From assembly GCA_022822085.1 (NCBI GenBank), contig JAJECK010000036.1:21188-85187 (forward strand): 64,000 bases of DNA. The letters are read 5' to 3'. Below, piece after piece: positions 52,705-61,019 of the stretch (position 1 is the first letter of the stretch; each line of letters begins with the position of its first letter). This DNA comes from Candidatus Poribacteria bacterium (lineage in GTDB: Bacteria; Poribacteria; WGA-4E; WGA-3G). The translations under genes and the position numbers were made by a program. The notes under the pieces are model-generated. The model did no database searches and had not been told where the DNA came from. It saw only the letters and a list, made by a program, of their open reading frames with translations.

Positions 52705-53145
52705 ATGGATGGCATTAAGAAAGTTATAGGCGTTATTCTCATCATTATTGCGGCAATAGTCGCAATTCATACAGTTATTGAACCCTTATATTATACTTCC
52801 ACAGAAGAAGACCCGCATAATAATTCCGTATGGTTGTACATCAATATTCTATCCGCTATATCAATTGTACTTGGTTTAATACTAAGTTATATGCGTATGA
52901 ATCAAGTCGGTGAAGCCTCAAGTGTTCAGGAGTTTATAGCCGCTAACACTTTGTTCTACGGATTCATTATTGCAGGCATTTTCTTCTTCTGGAATTGGTT
53001 CGGAATCATCAATGCTGGTCAGGATTATACTCCTACACAATCCGATACTGGATCAATGGTATGGATAATCTTTGATGCAATTCTTCCGTGTTTGAACGGG
53101 GCGTTAGGAGCACATTTACTGCGATCCGGTGGAGCAAGCGATTAG
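52705..53145 (+). CDS. small four-helix membrane protein
   Basis: A 146-residue protein with hydrophobic helices at about 6-24, 46-66, 84-104 and 125-141. The start follows AAGGAGG. No known family is recognised. It has an unusually strong promoter with a long leader and its own terminator, so it is a single-gene unit that is probably well expressed. Confidence 0.75.
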   Translation: MDGIKKVIGVILIIIAAIVAIHTVIEPLYYTSTEEDPHNNSVWLYINILSAISIVLGLILSYMRMNQVGEASSVQEFIAANTLFYGFIIAGIFFFWNWFGIINAGQDYTPTQSDTGSMVWIIFDAILPCLNGALGAHLLRSGGASD

Positions 53146-53180
53146 TATACAATCTTTGTAATCAATAGAATGTAATCATT

Positions 53181-53222
53181 ATATCTTCTGTGTTCATCAT
53201 TGAACGCAGAAGATATATTTTT
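53181..53222 (+). terminator. Rho-independent terminator of the membrane-protein gene
   Basis: ATATCTTCTGTGTTCA (53181-53196) pairs with TGAACGCAGAAGATAT (53201-53216) with one G-T pair and a 4-base loop, followed by ATTTTT. Confidence 0.85.
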
Positions 53223-53300
53223 AAACAGAACTCACAAATCTCAGGGTTATTTAGTTTTAGGTTTTTGGTCAGATTTTATCACAGTTGTTAATTTTTTATC

Positions 53301-53342
53301 TATAGCAGATGTAGGGTGAAAAATCACCCTACATCTGCTATA
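53301..53342. repeat. 19-bp perfect hairpin
   Basis: TATAGCAGATGTAGGGTGA (53301-53319), loop AAAA, then its exact reverse complement (53324-53342). Probably a dispersed palindromic repeat. Confidence 0.75.
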
Positions 53343-53397
53343 CTTCACCTTATAGTGAATTCTATAATTAATTGAGCGTGATTCGTAATTGTTACTA

Positions 53398-53562
53398 ATA
53401 CCATTTCTAAATGATGATGTAGCATTATTTCGTAGGTCGGGTAGAGCGAAGCGAAACCCGACACGTAGGGTTAGACAGAGTTTCAATGTCGGGTTTCGCT
53501 TCGCTCTACGCTCTACCTGACCTACAGTTTATTTATGACAATTTGTCATTTAGAAATGGTAT
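53398..53562. mobile_element. 165-bp MITE-like element with nested palindromes
   Basis: The ends ATACCATTTCTAAATGA (53398-53414) and its exact reverse complement (53546-53562) are 17-bp terminal inverted repeats. Inside, GTAGGTCGGGTAGAGCGAAG (from 53432, continuing to ACCCGACA at 53463) is mirrored at 53487-53525, interrupted by a 7-base insertion. It has no ORF, so would be moved by a transposase in trans. No target duplication is clear. Confidence 0.7.
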
Positions 53563-53619
53563 AATAAAGATAGAAACCTACAAACCACGACTATTCTATA
53601 TCAATGTGTTGTTAGGGCA

Positions 53620-54435
53620 TTAATATCTTATTTTCTTTTGGAGTGCCCAGATGGTAGTCAACTTATCTTTGGCTTCAACTGGCAGGACACCAGTAGATAA
53701 TTCTTCTATCTCATCATTGTCCAGAACTCTATCATAGATACGAACTTCATCAATGAGACCTGTCCATGATGTGCCACCATTATCTTTACCACCTTTTCCA
53801 ATAATGAATTTCGTTGCAGTTGATATAGTGCCTTCTCTTACATCCTCATTATATTGTGGTTCATCAAGTTCAGTATCAATGTATAGGGCAACTTTATTGC
53901 CACTGCTCCATGTTAAAACCAAATGCTGCCATTCTGTAGTTTGTGTGTTGTCTGCCCCTTCGTACTGAATTCCACCTCCTGTGGTTGTAAATCCAGCTTT
54001 AATTAGACTTGTGGCGGCAGGTACTTTCCATCCGGCAGAATCATATCTTATTGTAAACGAATCGTCTCCGCCTGCTGGATCTTTTGCAATAATTATTCCC
54101 CTGTCATGAGGAACATTTTCAGATTTTACCCAAACAGAAATTGAAAAAGCATCAAGGCCGTTGATATAATCTGCACCATTTGGGTCAACGACAGAACCTT
54201 CACCGCCATCAAATCTTGCTGCACCTTCAATTTTACCTTCATTTGGTGCCCAAGCGGCAGTACCCATAAGTTCTCCATCGTTGTTGTTTTTGCTGTTGTC
54301 TGATGCAGTTTTTCCTGCGGCTTCATCAAATGGATAATAGACGATTAAGCCGTTTTGCAAACTTGCTACTGCAATAGAACTGAATGCAACTGTAATGATG
54401 AGTGTGATTAGTGTTAAGGCATGTAATTTACGCAT
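53620..54435 (-). CDS. secreted LamG/concanavalin-like protein
   Basis: A 271-residue protein with a signal peptide (about 1-24) and one LamG jellyroll: GLIVYYPFDEAAGKTASDNS, FSISVWVKSENVPHD, WQHLVLTWSSGNKVALYID and TGLIDEVRIYDRVLDNDEIEEL. Such domains bind sugars. The C-terminal KDKLTTIWALQKK is like tails seen on other exported proteins of this type. An AGGAGG lies near the start. Confidence 0.88.
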   Translation of the reverse strand: MRKLHALTLITLIITVAFSSIAVASLQNGLIVYYPFDEAAGKTASDNSKNNNDGELMGTAAWAPNEGKIEGAARFDGGEGSVVDPNGADYINGLDAFSISVWVKSENVPHDRGIIIAKDPAGGDDSFTIRYDSAGWKVPAATSLIKAGFTTTGGGIQYEGADNTQTTEWQHLVLTWSSGNKVALYIDTELDEPQYNEDVREGTISTATKFIIGKGGKDNGGTSWTGLIDEVRIYDRVLDNDEIEELSTGVLPVEAKDKLTTIWALQKKIRY

Positions 54436-54589
54436 TAGAAAATCCTCCTTAGATGTTCTATGGTAATGGTAATGGAAACGTCATTAGGTGGTTATCAGAA
54501 TATAATTCTGCCGTAGCGTCTCCGAAATTTTAGTTTTTTATCAATATTTCTCCCCTATATTTTGCATTTTTAACTAACGGTAGCGTAAT

Positions 54590-56056
54590 TTAATCGCTAT
54601 CGCCTAATTCAGTCTGAATATTCTGAAATAATTCCAATGCAGATTCTAAATTCTGTGTGATTTCTCCTGCTAATACATCTGGTGATGGCAGATCTGAAAT
54701 ATCCTCAAGTGAGTCTTCTTTCAACCAGAAGATATCGAGATTAGCATGTTCGCGTTGGGTAAGTTCTTCATAACTGAAGGAACTAAAACGTTCAGTTTCA
54801 ACACGTTTATGACGGTTCTTTGAATTATATACATCAATAAAATCCTGTAAATCGTTATCGCGCAAAGGATTGGTTTTGAGAGTAAATCGATTGTTCGTAC
54901 GTAGGTCGTATATCCAAAGTTTCTGTGTCCACGGTTCCTCACGTGCAGGACGTTTATCGAAAAAGAGGACATTTGCCTTCACACCTTGCGCGTAGAAGAT
55001 ACCAGTAGGCAATCGCAACAAAGTATGGACATCAAAAAGTTTTAAGAGTTGTCTGCGAATCGTTTCACCCGCACCCCGTTCAAAGAGAACGTTGTCCGGA
55101 AGCACCACGGCAGCACGACCATCTTCCTTCAAAATTGTTTTTATGTGTTGTAGGAAGTTGAACTGTTTATTTGAAGTTGTTGCCCAAAAATCATCACGTT
55201 CATAAGTGATAGACGAATTGCTGCGTTTTTCTCCATCTGCAGTGATAGTAATACTACTCTTACTACCAAACGGTGGATTCGTCAGCACCATATCATAACG
55301 TTTTCCCGGATCTTTAGTGAGACTATCGTCGGTTGAAATTGGACTCTCCGTACCACCGATACTGTGTAGATATAGATTCATTACACAGAGGCGTACAACA
55401 TTGTCAACGATATCTGTTCCAGCGAAGGTTTTATATTTTAGAAACTGTCTCTGTTCAATAGTGAATGTAGTATAATATTTTTCTGATATGTAGTCGTGTG
55501 CTGCAAGGAAAAAGCCACCAGTCCCGCATGCAGGATCACAGATGGTTTTCATCGGTTTAGGTTGCATCACTGCAACGATTGCTTTGATAAGTGGACGCGG
55601 TGTAAAGTACTGCCCTGCCCCGCTTTTGGTATCTTCAGCGTTTTTCTGTAAAAGTCCCTCGTAGATTGTGCCTTTGATGTCTGCATCCATTGCGCTCCAG
55701 TTTTCAGCATCAATGAGTTTGATAAGCCGTTGAAGGTGAGCAGGTGTCTGTATACGATTTTGCGATTTACGGAAAATTACGCCAAGAAGACCTTTTTCAT
55801 TACTCAATTCGCGTAGGATTTTGACATATTGATCTTCTAACGCAGCTCCACTCTCTTTGCGTAAACTTTCCCAGTCCAAACCTGCAGGTATTTTTGACGA
55901 TCCATTGGTAGGCAGTTTGCTCTGTTCGTCAGCGAGTTTGAGAAAAAGCAGATATGTGAGTTGTTCGACATAATCTCCGTAACTGACTCCATCATCTCGG
56001 AGTACATTACAGAAATTCCATAGTTTTTGAACGATTGTTGCGGATTCGTTTGACAT
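54590..56056 (-). CDS. hsdM: type I restriction-modification system M subunit
   Basis: A 488-residue N6-adenine methyltransferase that works as an M2S complex. The N-terminal HsdM helical domain (SATIVQKLWNFCNVLRDDGVSYGDYVEQLTYL in parts) precedes the catalytic core with motif I ICDPACGTGGFFLAAHDYI near 173 and motif IV VLTNPPFGS near 258. FTPRPLIKAIV is the usual lead-in. The C-terminus has the coiled-coil tail. Its hsdS lies 3.5 kb upstream on the same strand, separated by an insertion region. The gene itself looks intact. Confidence 0.95.
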   Translation of the reverse strand: MSNESATIVQKLWNFCNVLRDDGVSYGDYVEQLTYLLFLKLADEQSKLPTNGSSKIPAGLDWESLRKESGAALEDQYVKILRELSNEKGLLGVIFRKSQNRIQTPAHLQRLIKLIDAENWSAMDADIKGTIYEGLLQKNAEDTKSGAGQYFTPRPLIKAIVAVMQPKPMKTICDPACGTGGFFLAAHDYISEKYYTTFTIEQRQFLKYKTFAGTDIVDNVVRLCVMNLYLHSIGGTESPISTDDSLTKDPGKRYDMVLTNPPFGSKSSITITADGEKRSNSSITYERDDFWATTSNKQFNFLQHIKTILKEDGRAAVVLPDNVLFERGAGETIRRQLLKLFDVHTLLRLPTGIFYAQGVKANVLFFDKRPAREEPWTQKLWIYDLRTNNRFTLKTNPLRDNDLQDFIDVYNSKNRHKRVETERFSSFSYEELTQREHANLDIFWLKEDSLEDISDLPSPDVLAGEITQNLESALELFQNIQTELGDSD

Positions 56057-56231
56057 GTGTGTTTCTCAGTTCTCATACCTGAAATCAGGTGTTTTCTGTT
56101 AGCACAACTAATTTACTGACACGAGCAAGTTTGTTGCCATTCTCTGGCACGCTAATCAATCCGCGGGAAATGGTGCGATATTGGCGTGCCTTTCATGGGG
56201 TTGCATATCTGGTATGACCTTCAAGTTATTC

Positions 56232-56636
56232 TTATATAGGTAGCGTTGCTAAAAAACTCGGTAGTAGAATTGTGTCAGACAATGGACACGTCCCCGCGAT
56301 TTCATACTGATCATCCAAAACTGTAACGAAGGTAACATGATTGTCTCCATAAAAACTCATCGTTACTATACCATCTCCCGGTCGCCATTCCAACCCAATT
56401 CCACCATCTTCTAACCACATCATGTCCGGCATCGGAACATCGCGGGGTATCTGCTCAAGCAATGAAACAGTTTCATTGTAAGCTGACTCTGGTGCAGGAG
56501 AAACATCCTTAGCCACTGCACAAGTTTCCTCAACTTCCTCTCGGATTTCGTCTAATTCGCGCTGAACATGTTTCTGAAACAGCACTTTGTCTGCTGGCGG
56601 TACAGGGAGATTGTGTTCATTTTGTCCAATTTCCAT
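56232..56636 (-). CDS. conserved hypothetical protein, copy A of a local family
   Basis: The 134-residue product shares NLPVPPADKVLFQKHVQREL, PMPDMMWLEDGGIGLEWRPGDG and CPLSDTILLPSFL with the 135-residue gene at 56790 and with the truncated copy at 58853. The N-terminal 60 residues are helical and acidic; the rest is predicted beta-rich. No function is known to me. It lies 175 bases upstream of hsdM on the same strand. Confidence 0.75.
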   Translation of the reverse strand: MEIGQNEHNLPVPPADKVLFQKHVQRELDEIREEVEETCAVAKDVSPAPESAYNETVSLLEQIPRDVPMPDMMWLEDGGIGLEWRPGDGIVTMSFYGDNHVTFVTVLDDQYEIAGTCPLSDTILLPSFLATLPI

Positions 56637-56719
56637 ATTATTTACCTACGCAAGTTTAAAATAAGTGACCTAATATGCACTTATTTTAGCACAAACTAAC
56701 ATGAAAAGCGATACTTTAC

Positions 56720-56780
56720 CTCGGAGGACATTGCAGAAATTCCATAGTTTTTGAACGGTTGTTGCGGATTCGTTTGACGT
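56720..56780 (-). pseudogene. duplicated fragment of the hsdM 5' end
   Basis: The stretch 56720-56792 is nearly identical to 55996-56068. It encodes SNESATTVQKLWNFCNVLR, the start of HsdM, but the initiation codon is ACG instead of ATG, and the frame runs out after about 20 codons. It marks a tandem duplication that included the adjacent hypothetical gene. Confidence 0.85.
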
Positions 56781-56789
56781 GTGTGTTTC

Positions 56790-57197
56790 TCATCTTGTCA
56801 ATGTTGTGAGAAAACCTGACAACACGGGAGTATCTGATAGTTCACAGATGCCTTCAAATTGACGTTTTTCTTCAAAGAAGGCATTATAGATGACAAGATT
56901 GTCCCCATATATTCCCATTGTTACCATGCCTTTATCTGGGTACCATCCAACACTAAGACTGCCATCTTCAGCCCAACCAATGTCTGGCATAGGAATCTTG
57001 TAATTACAAAGAAACTCTAACAAAACAGATGCATCATCATAAGCAGAATCTGGGATCGGGTCAATCTCGTTATCCAACGCATAAGCGTTCTCAGCTTCTT
57101 GTCGGATGTCGTCTAATTCGCGTTGTACCTGTTTCTGAAACAGCACTTTGTCTGCTGGTGGTAGTGGTAGATTATGTTCCTTTTGCAAAGTTTCCAT
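56790..57197 (-). CDS. conserved hypothetical protein, copy B of a local family
   Basis: A 135-residue paralogue of the gene at 56232. Shared features are the N-terminal NLPLPPADKVLFQKQVQREL, an acidic helical stretch (residues 30-60), PMPDIGWAEDGSLSVGW near 70-86 and the tail CELSDTPVLSGFLTTL. Its stop codon falls within the duplicated hsdM 5' segment. Function unknown; proximity to a type I R-M locus is the only context. Confidence 0.75.
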   Translation of the reverse strand: METLQKEHNLPLPPADKVLFQKQVQRELDDIRQEAENAYALDNEIDPIPDSAYDDASVLLEFLCNYKIPMPDIGWAEDGSLSVGWYPDKGMVTMGIYGDNLVIYNAFFEEKRQFEGICELSDTPVLSGFLTTLTR

Positions 57198-57297
57198 AGT
57201 GTGTTATATATATAACGAGTTGTGCTAAATAACTACATGTTAAACATTATTCAACATTAACGGTTTGTTTGAAAATACTCCTCATTGGATTGTCCGT

Positions 57298-57372
57298 TCT
57301 TTAGTCCCGTCCGGACGATATGTTTATAGGAAACGAAGTCCGCCCAGGTCTTTAGTCCCGTCCGGATGATAT
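57298..57372. repeat. pair of short direct repeats
   Basis: TCTTTAGTCCCGTCCGGA followed by C/T-GATAT occurs at 57298-57321 and again at 57349-57372, 51 bases apart, with a central GTCCGGAC palindrome in the first copy. The region between copy B and the IS (57198-57440) otherwise has no gene. Confidence 0.6.
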
Positions 57373-57440
57373 CTGTAAGGGCAAAGCCTAATACCTGTGA
57401 AAACATCAAAAATATAACTGGCACAAATCGTTAAAATACC

Positions 57441-58465
57441 TATATTAACGTGAGTTTGAAAATAGTTTAGAAGTTAAAAAGCATAGGTCCATTGTTGATT
57501 TCCTGAAGTTCTCGCAGGTTCACCGAGGGTTTGTTCTCCAAGAGTTGATAAGCGATCAAGGCAGAAACGACATTCGCTTGGAAGTTGACGAAACTTCTAT
57601 GTCGGCTGTGTTCCAACTGCGTCTGTGTTTTCAGTTCCTTGATCACCGATTCAATAATCACACGCTTTCTCAGCCACATCTCATCAGAAGCGGACAGCGG
57701 TTCAGGTTTCATGTTCTTGCAGACTTTGTAGACCAAGTTGATACCTTGCTGGCGGAGCACCTCCCGAGCATCTTTAGAGATATATCCCTTATCTCCGTAG
57801 AGGTTACCATGCAGCCCCGTTGCTAATTCGGGTAAGGGGCTTCGGTCATCTGTGTTGCCCGGTGTGAGTTGAATGCCTAAAAGATCGCCTTTCTCGTTGA
57901 TGATCAAATGAAGTTTAAAGCCATAGAACCAGCCCATAGAGGTTTTTGAACGACCCGCATATTCCGAGAAAACCCGATGTGCTGAAATCCGCTTATTATC
58001 ACAGACACGCAAGCGTGTGGAATCTACATAAGAGGTGCCACTGCATTCTCCGAAGTGCATATAAAGATAAGTTGCCAAAAGTCCCAGCACCTCTTTTTTG
58101 AGCTGCACGAACCGAGAATAACTGACAAGGTTTGGAAACTCAGCACACCAATAGACACAGACATGTTTTTCATAAAAGTGTTTGAACGTCCGATACCCAC
58201 TTTGATGAAAGGCAATGAGAATGGTCATTACCTCACTTGGATGTAGACTGCGTGGACGCCCTCGTGTTTCAAGCGGTTTATCGTCCTGAAGTGATCGTGA
58301 TGCCAAGAATGCTTCATAGGCTAAAAAAAAGTCGTCTGTTTTACAGAAAAGTGTTAAAATACTCATTAGAGAACTCCTTTGGATTGTTGTAATGACGTCA
58401 TTATACCAAATGAGTTCTCTTTAGACAAAAATTATTGAATTATTTATCAAACTCACGTTATATTA
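57441..58465. mobile_element. IS982 family insertion sequence with 7-bp target duplication
   Basis: Terminal inverted repeats ACGTGAGTTTGA (57448-57459) and TCAAACTCACGT (58447-58458) enclose one transposase gene; the element is 1011 bp. The heptamer TATATTA flanks it on both sides (57441-57447 and 58459-58465) as a perfect target duplication, showing direct insertion with little later change. Confidence 0.92.
57467..58366 (-). CDS. IS982 family transposase
   Basis: A 299-residue DDE transposase, intact. The catalytic carboxylates lie in SYVDSTRLRVC (about 110), LYGDKGYIS (about 190) and VIIESVIKELKTQTQLEHSRHR (Glu, about 240; described in parts). MGWFYGFKLHLIINEKG and LTPGNTDDRSPLPEL are IS982 hallmarks. 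The length agrees with a full-length enzyme. Confidence 0.93.
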   Translation of the reverse strand: MSILTLFCKTDDFFLAYEAFLASRSLQDDKPLETRGRPRSLHPSEVMTILIAFHQSGYRTFKHFYEKHVCVYWCAEFPNLVSYSRFVQLKKEVLGLLATYLYMHFGECSGTSYVDSTRLRVCDNKRISAHRVFSEYAGRSKTSMGWFYGFKLHLIINEKGDLLGIQLTPGNTDDRSPLPELATGLHGNLYGDKGYISKDAREVLRQQGINLVYKVCKNMKPEPLSASDEMWLRKRVIIESVIKELKTQTQLEHSRHRSFVNFQANVVSALIAYQLLENKPSVNLRELQEINNGPMLFNF

Positions 58466-58759
58466 TCAATCAACCCCAAATGGGTTTGGTGGAATGTACG
58501 AATTGCATTTTGCCTGATTGGTGCTGAGTGCCCTATTGTGCTCTATTGTGCCCTATTTTTCGGCTTTTTGGAATTACCCGATCCTTGTACCGTCTATGTT
58601 TAGAGGGTTTTTTCGGTTGCTTGTGACTCAGATTCGGGCACTGTCTGGTGCTTCCCCTTCGAGCCGTTTTATGAACATATCCATGATATTCCTAAGTCTT
58701 TGCGTTCCCCCGCTAATAGGGAAAGAGATCATCGGTGTCAGTTCAAAAAGATTATCCCA
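58466..58759. other. relic DNA between IS982 and the MITE
   Basis: No intact gene. On the minus strand a frame from about 58757 to a TGA at 58628 encodes WDNLFELTPMISFPISGGTQ then RLRNIMDMFIKRLEGE, about 43 residues without a start codon; it may be the cut-off end of a gene I do not recognise. The rest shows no structure. Confidence 0.3.
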
Positions 58760-58858
58760 ACGTGAACTTGATAATTCGACATGAATGTCTCTGTCCGTTG
58801 GGTTTCGTTCCTCAATCCAACGGACAGAGGTTATTGAATTTAATTATCAAACTCACGT
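58760..58858. mobile_element. 99-bp MITE with IS982-like ends
   Basis: The ends ACGTGAACTTGATAATT (58760) and AATTATCAAACTCACGT (to 58858) are near-perfect inverted repeats and match the tips of the neighbouring IS982. The centre has a CTCTGTCCGTTGG / CCAACGGACAGAG 13-bp stem. There is no ORF. Its right end coincides with the truncation point of the third copy of the local gene family. Confidence 0.75.
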
Positions 58859-59071
58859 TGGCGTAGGAATTTTGTAATTACAAAGAAACTCTAACAAAAC
58901 AGATGCATCATCATAAGCAGAATCTGGGATCGGGTCAATCTCGTTATCCAATGCATAAGCGTTCTCTGCTTCTTGGCGGATGTCGTCTAATTCGCGTTGC
59001 ACCTGTTTCCGAAACAGTACCTTGTCTGCTGGCGGTAGTGGGAGATCGTGCTCTTTTTGTAAAATTTCCAT
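58853..59071 (-). pseudogene. truncated third copy of the local hypothetical family
   Basis: The first 67 or so residues match copy B almost exactly (LPLPPADKVLFRKQVQRELD, LEFLCNYKIP). The match stops at the MITE boundary (about 58859), where KIPTPT and a stop replace PMPDIGWAEDG. It follows the 98-codon gene by 34 bases, suggesting the original order 98-residue gene then this family. Confidence 0.85.
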
Positions 59072-59105
59072 AGTGTGTTACCTGTATAAGTTTGAGATGC
59101 GTTTC

Positions 59106-59402
59106 TTATTCATTCTCATCTCCCCATAATTCTGCCAATAACGCGTCTCTGATATAATCGTCGTGGCGTTCGCCGATGTCTGTGACATCACATTCCAACG
59201 TTCCCAGCAATGCAATAAGAGGATCCGGATGGTCTTCATAAGGTCCTTTAACCACGCGGATCTTTGGACGAACAGTATTCTTGAGGCGTTTCTTTATTTC
59301 TGTGACATCACATTTAAGCGTCCCTGCCAATGCCAAAAGTGGATCGGTTTCCTGTGTTTCCTCGGATACGTCCGTGTTGTTTTGTATTTTATCTTGTGTC
59401 AT
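59106..59402 (-). CDS. small acidic protein with internal repeat (antitoxin-like)
   Basis: The 98-residue product contains the unit DPLLALAGTLKCDVTEI (about 20-36) repeated as DPLIALLGTLECDVTDI (about 60-76), then GERHDDYIRDALLAELWGDE. Sequences ending in this way are found as small genes, sometimes annotated as antitoxins; that label is only a loose association. It lies between hsdS and the hypothetical family. Confidence 0.7.
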   Translation of the reverse strand: MTQDKIQNNTDVSEETQETDPLLALAGTLKCDVTEIKKRLKNTVRPKIRVVKGPYEDHPDPLIALLGTLECDVTDIGERHDDYIRDALLAELWGDENE

Positions 59403-59533
59403 ACTAATAGTTCCTTATTTACATTATGATGTTTAATTCGCAACTAACATCTGTAACGTTATATTGACATTTTAACATGATTTTGTCTTAAATACAAAAC
59501 CCATTTTCAACATTAGTATAGCAAAAATGTTCT

Positions 59534-61006
59534 TCAGTCAAGTGGAAGGGGCAATTGCGTTGCTGAAGATGTGCTTTTCACTTTTGCCGTAGTCTTTTTC
59601 CGTTTCGGTTGCTGATGTTCTTTCTCCTCTCGAATTTTCTCTAACAACACGCTTGCAGGTTCATCATTAGGGTCTTGCGGGACAAGTTTACCAGAAAATG
59701 CATGCTTGAGGATAGACTGCCGCAGGCGTTCCGCGCGTTTCAGTTCGGCATCAATAGTTGCTTCTGCCGCATCAGCGATTGAAAGGTGCTGTTCAAGTTC
59801 TGAGACAATCTGTTCTTGTTCAGGCAGTGGCGGCAGCGGTATAAGCATTTCCTCTATGTTTTCCCTTCGTAGATTATTGATATTTATTCCAATTGACAGA
59901 CGGGATATTTCATTTCTATAAACAGGACTTTGAAAAAATAAACCGATGAATTTTTGATTAACTTCTTCCGAAACTCTGACTAATCCGCAAAATGTTCCAA
60001 ACCCACCTTCAAAATCCTGATAAGCTTGAGCTGCTTTTCCGACCAGGTGTTTACTACCACTTGACATTGCGATAATAATGTCTAATGATTTAACAAATTG
60101 TTCATCTTTTACTTTTTCCTGCTCAACATAAACAAGGTCTTCATAGTTCAGTTGTCCGTTTATATTATTCGCCCGAAGTATAGGAACGTAGTCAGTTTGC
60201 GGTGTTTTGGAAGATTGATTTTTTCGGTAAGATACACCACGAATGAATTCTGCAATGTCTTTAACTTGTGTCCACATCCATCCATCAGGCATCTCAGGTA
60301 ACCCCTCCAGTTTAGAATCTTCCGAAACCAACATCGGTTCTAATTCACCCGAATACCCTTCGCGCCACTCCCTTGTCAACTCCCCTTCAAAAGCAGCTTT
60401 GAGGAGTGATTGACGGTATCGTTTCAACTGGGTTTGTGCTTTCTTTAGGTTATCAACTGCTGCGTCTAATTGTGTAAACTGCACCTCTAACTTTGCAACG
60501 ATGCGGTGTTGTTCTGGTAGCGGTGGTAGTGGAATTTCCAAATCGGCAAGTGCTTCTGTCCCTAACCGTAGTCTTCCAGTTGTTCCTTTCATTCTCGCGG
60601 TCAGCAAAGCGCGGACATCAGGAGATAACAAATAATAGAAAAGATAAATTTTATCACTAACACCTTCAATTTCACGAATTGGAATTATCTCAGTCGTTGC
60701 GATGCCAAATGGCGTTGGTAATTCTTGGATAATACTCTGTTTTCCATTTTCAAAAGATGGTGTAATTTTAGCCAGAAGAATGTCCCCTGGTTCAAAATAA
60801 GTGCCGCTACTGATCTTATCAGTTGGTTTGAGCCTAAATTCTTTAGAATATAACGTAGCAATTGGAATCAAACTCATCGGTACAAACGGGACTTCATTGT
60901 ACTCTGAATATCGTAGGTCTCTCGGTTTTTTTGTAAATTTCGCAACCTCATTAAATTTTACTATCTGCCAATATTCAGGCAAATCCATCGGATGCATTTT
61001 GTTCAT
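59534..61006 (-). CDS. hsdS: type I restriction-modification specificity subunit S
   Basis: A 490-residue protein with two target-recognition domains separated and followed by conserved helices. LPPLPEQHRIVAKLEVQFTQLD near 160-180 and LPPLPEQEQIVSELEQHL near 395-415 (in parts) are the signature repeats; QSLLKAAFEGELTREW and QSILKHAFSGKLVPQDPND end each half. It determines the bipartite DNA site methylated by HsdM. It starts 13 bases after the AlbA-type gene, so the two are probably cotranscribed. Unpredictable target. Confidence 0.95.
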   Translation of the reverse strand: MNKMHPMDLPEYWQIVKFNEVAKFTKKPRDLRYSEYNEVPFVPMSLIPIATLYSKEFRLKPTDKISSGTYFEPGDILLAKITPSFENGKQSIIQELPTPFGIATTEIIPIREIEGVSDKIYLFYYLLSPDVRALLTARMKGTTGRLRLGTEALADLEIPLPPLPEQHRIVAKLEVQFTQLDAAVDNLKKAQTQLKRYRQSLLKAAFEGELTREWREGYSGELEPMLVSEDSKLEGLPEMPDGWMWTQVKDIAEFIRGVSYRKNQSSKTPQTDYVPILRANNINGQLNYEDLVYVEQEKVKDEQFVKSLDIIIAMSSGSKHLVGKAAQAYQDFEGGFGTFCGLVRVSEEVNQKFIGLFFQSPVYRNEISRLSIGININNLRRENIEEMLIPLPPLPEQEQIVSELEQHLSIADAAEATIDAELKRAERLRQSILKHAFSGKLVPQDPNDEPASVLLEKIREEKEHQQPKRKKTTAKVKSTSSATQLPLPLD

Positions 61007-61019
61007 GAGTTCCCTTTTA

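Larger units (their letters stand above)
53146..53619. other. gene-free region rich in palindromes
   Basis: No coding ORF is seen. It contains a terminator, a 19-bp hairpin and a 165-bp nested palindromic element, listed separately. Confidence 0.7.

Noticed and set aside
57298..57372. CRISPR-like array
   Set aside because: Only two repeat units are present and no cas genes are seen anywhere in the window.
58518..58784. 88-codon plus-strand ORF between IS982 and the MITE
   Set aside because: It runs across the MITE end and is low in typical coding features; a minus-strand relic fits the region better.
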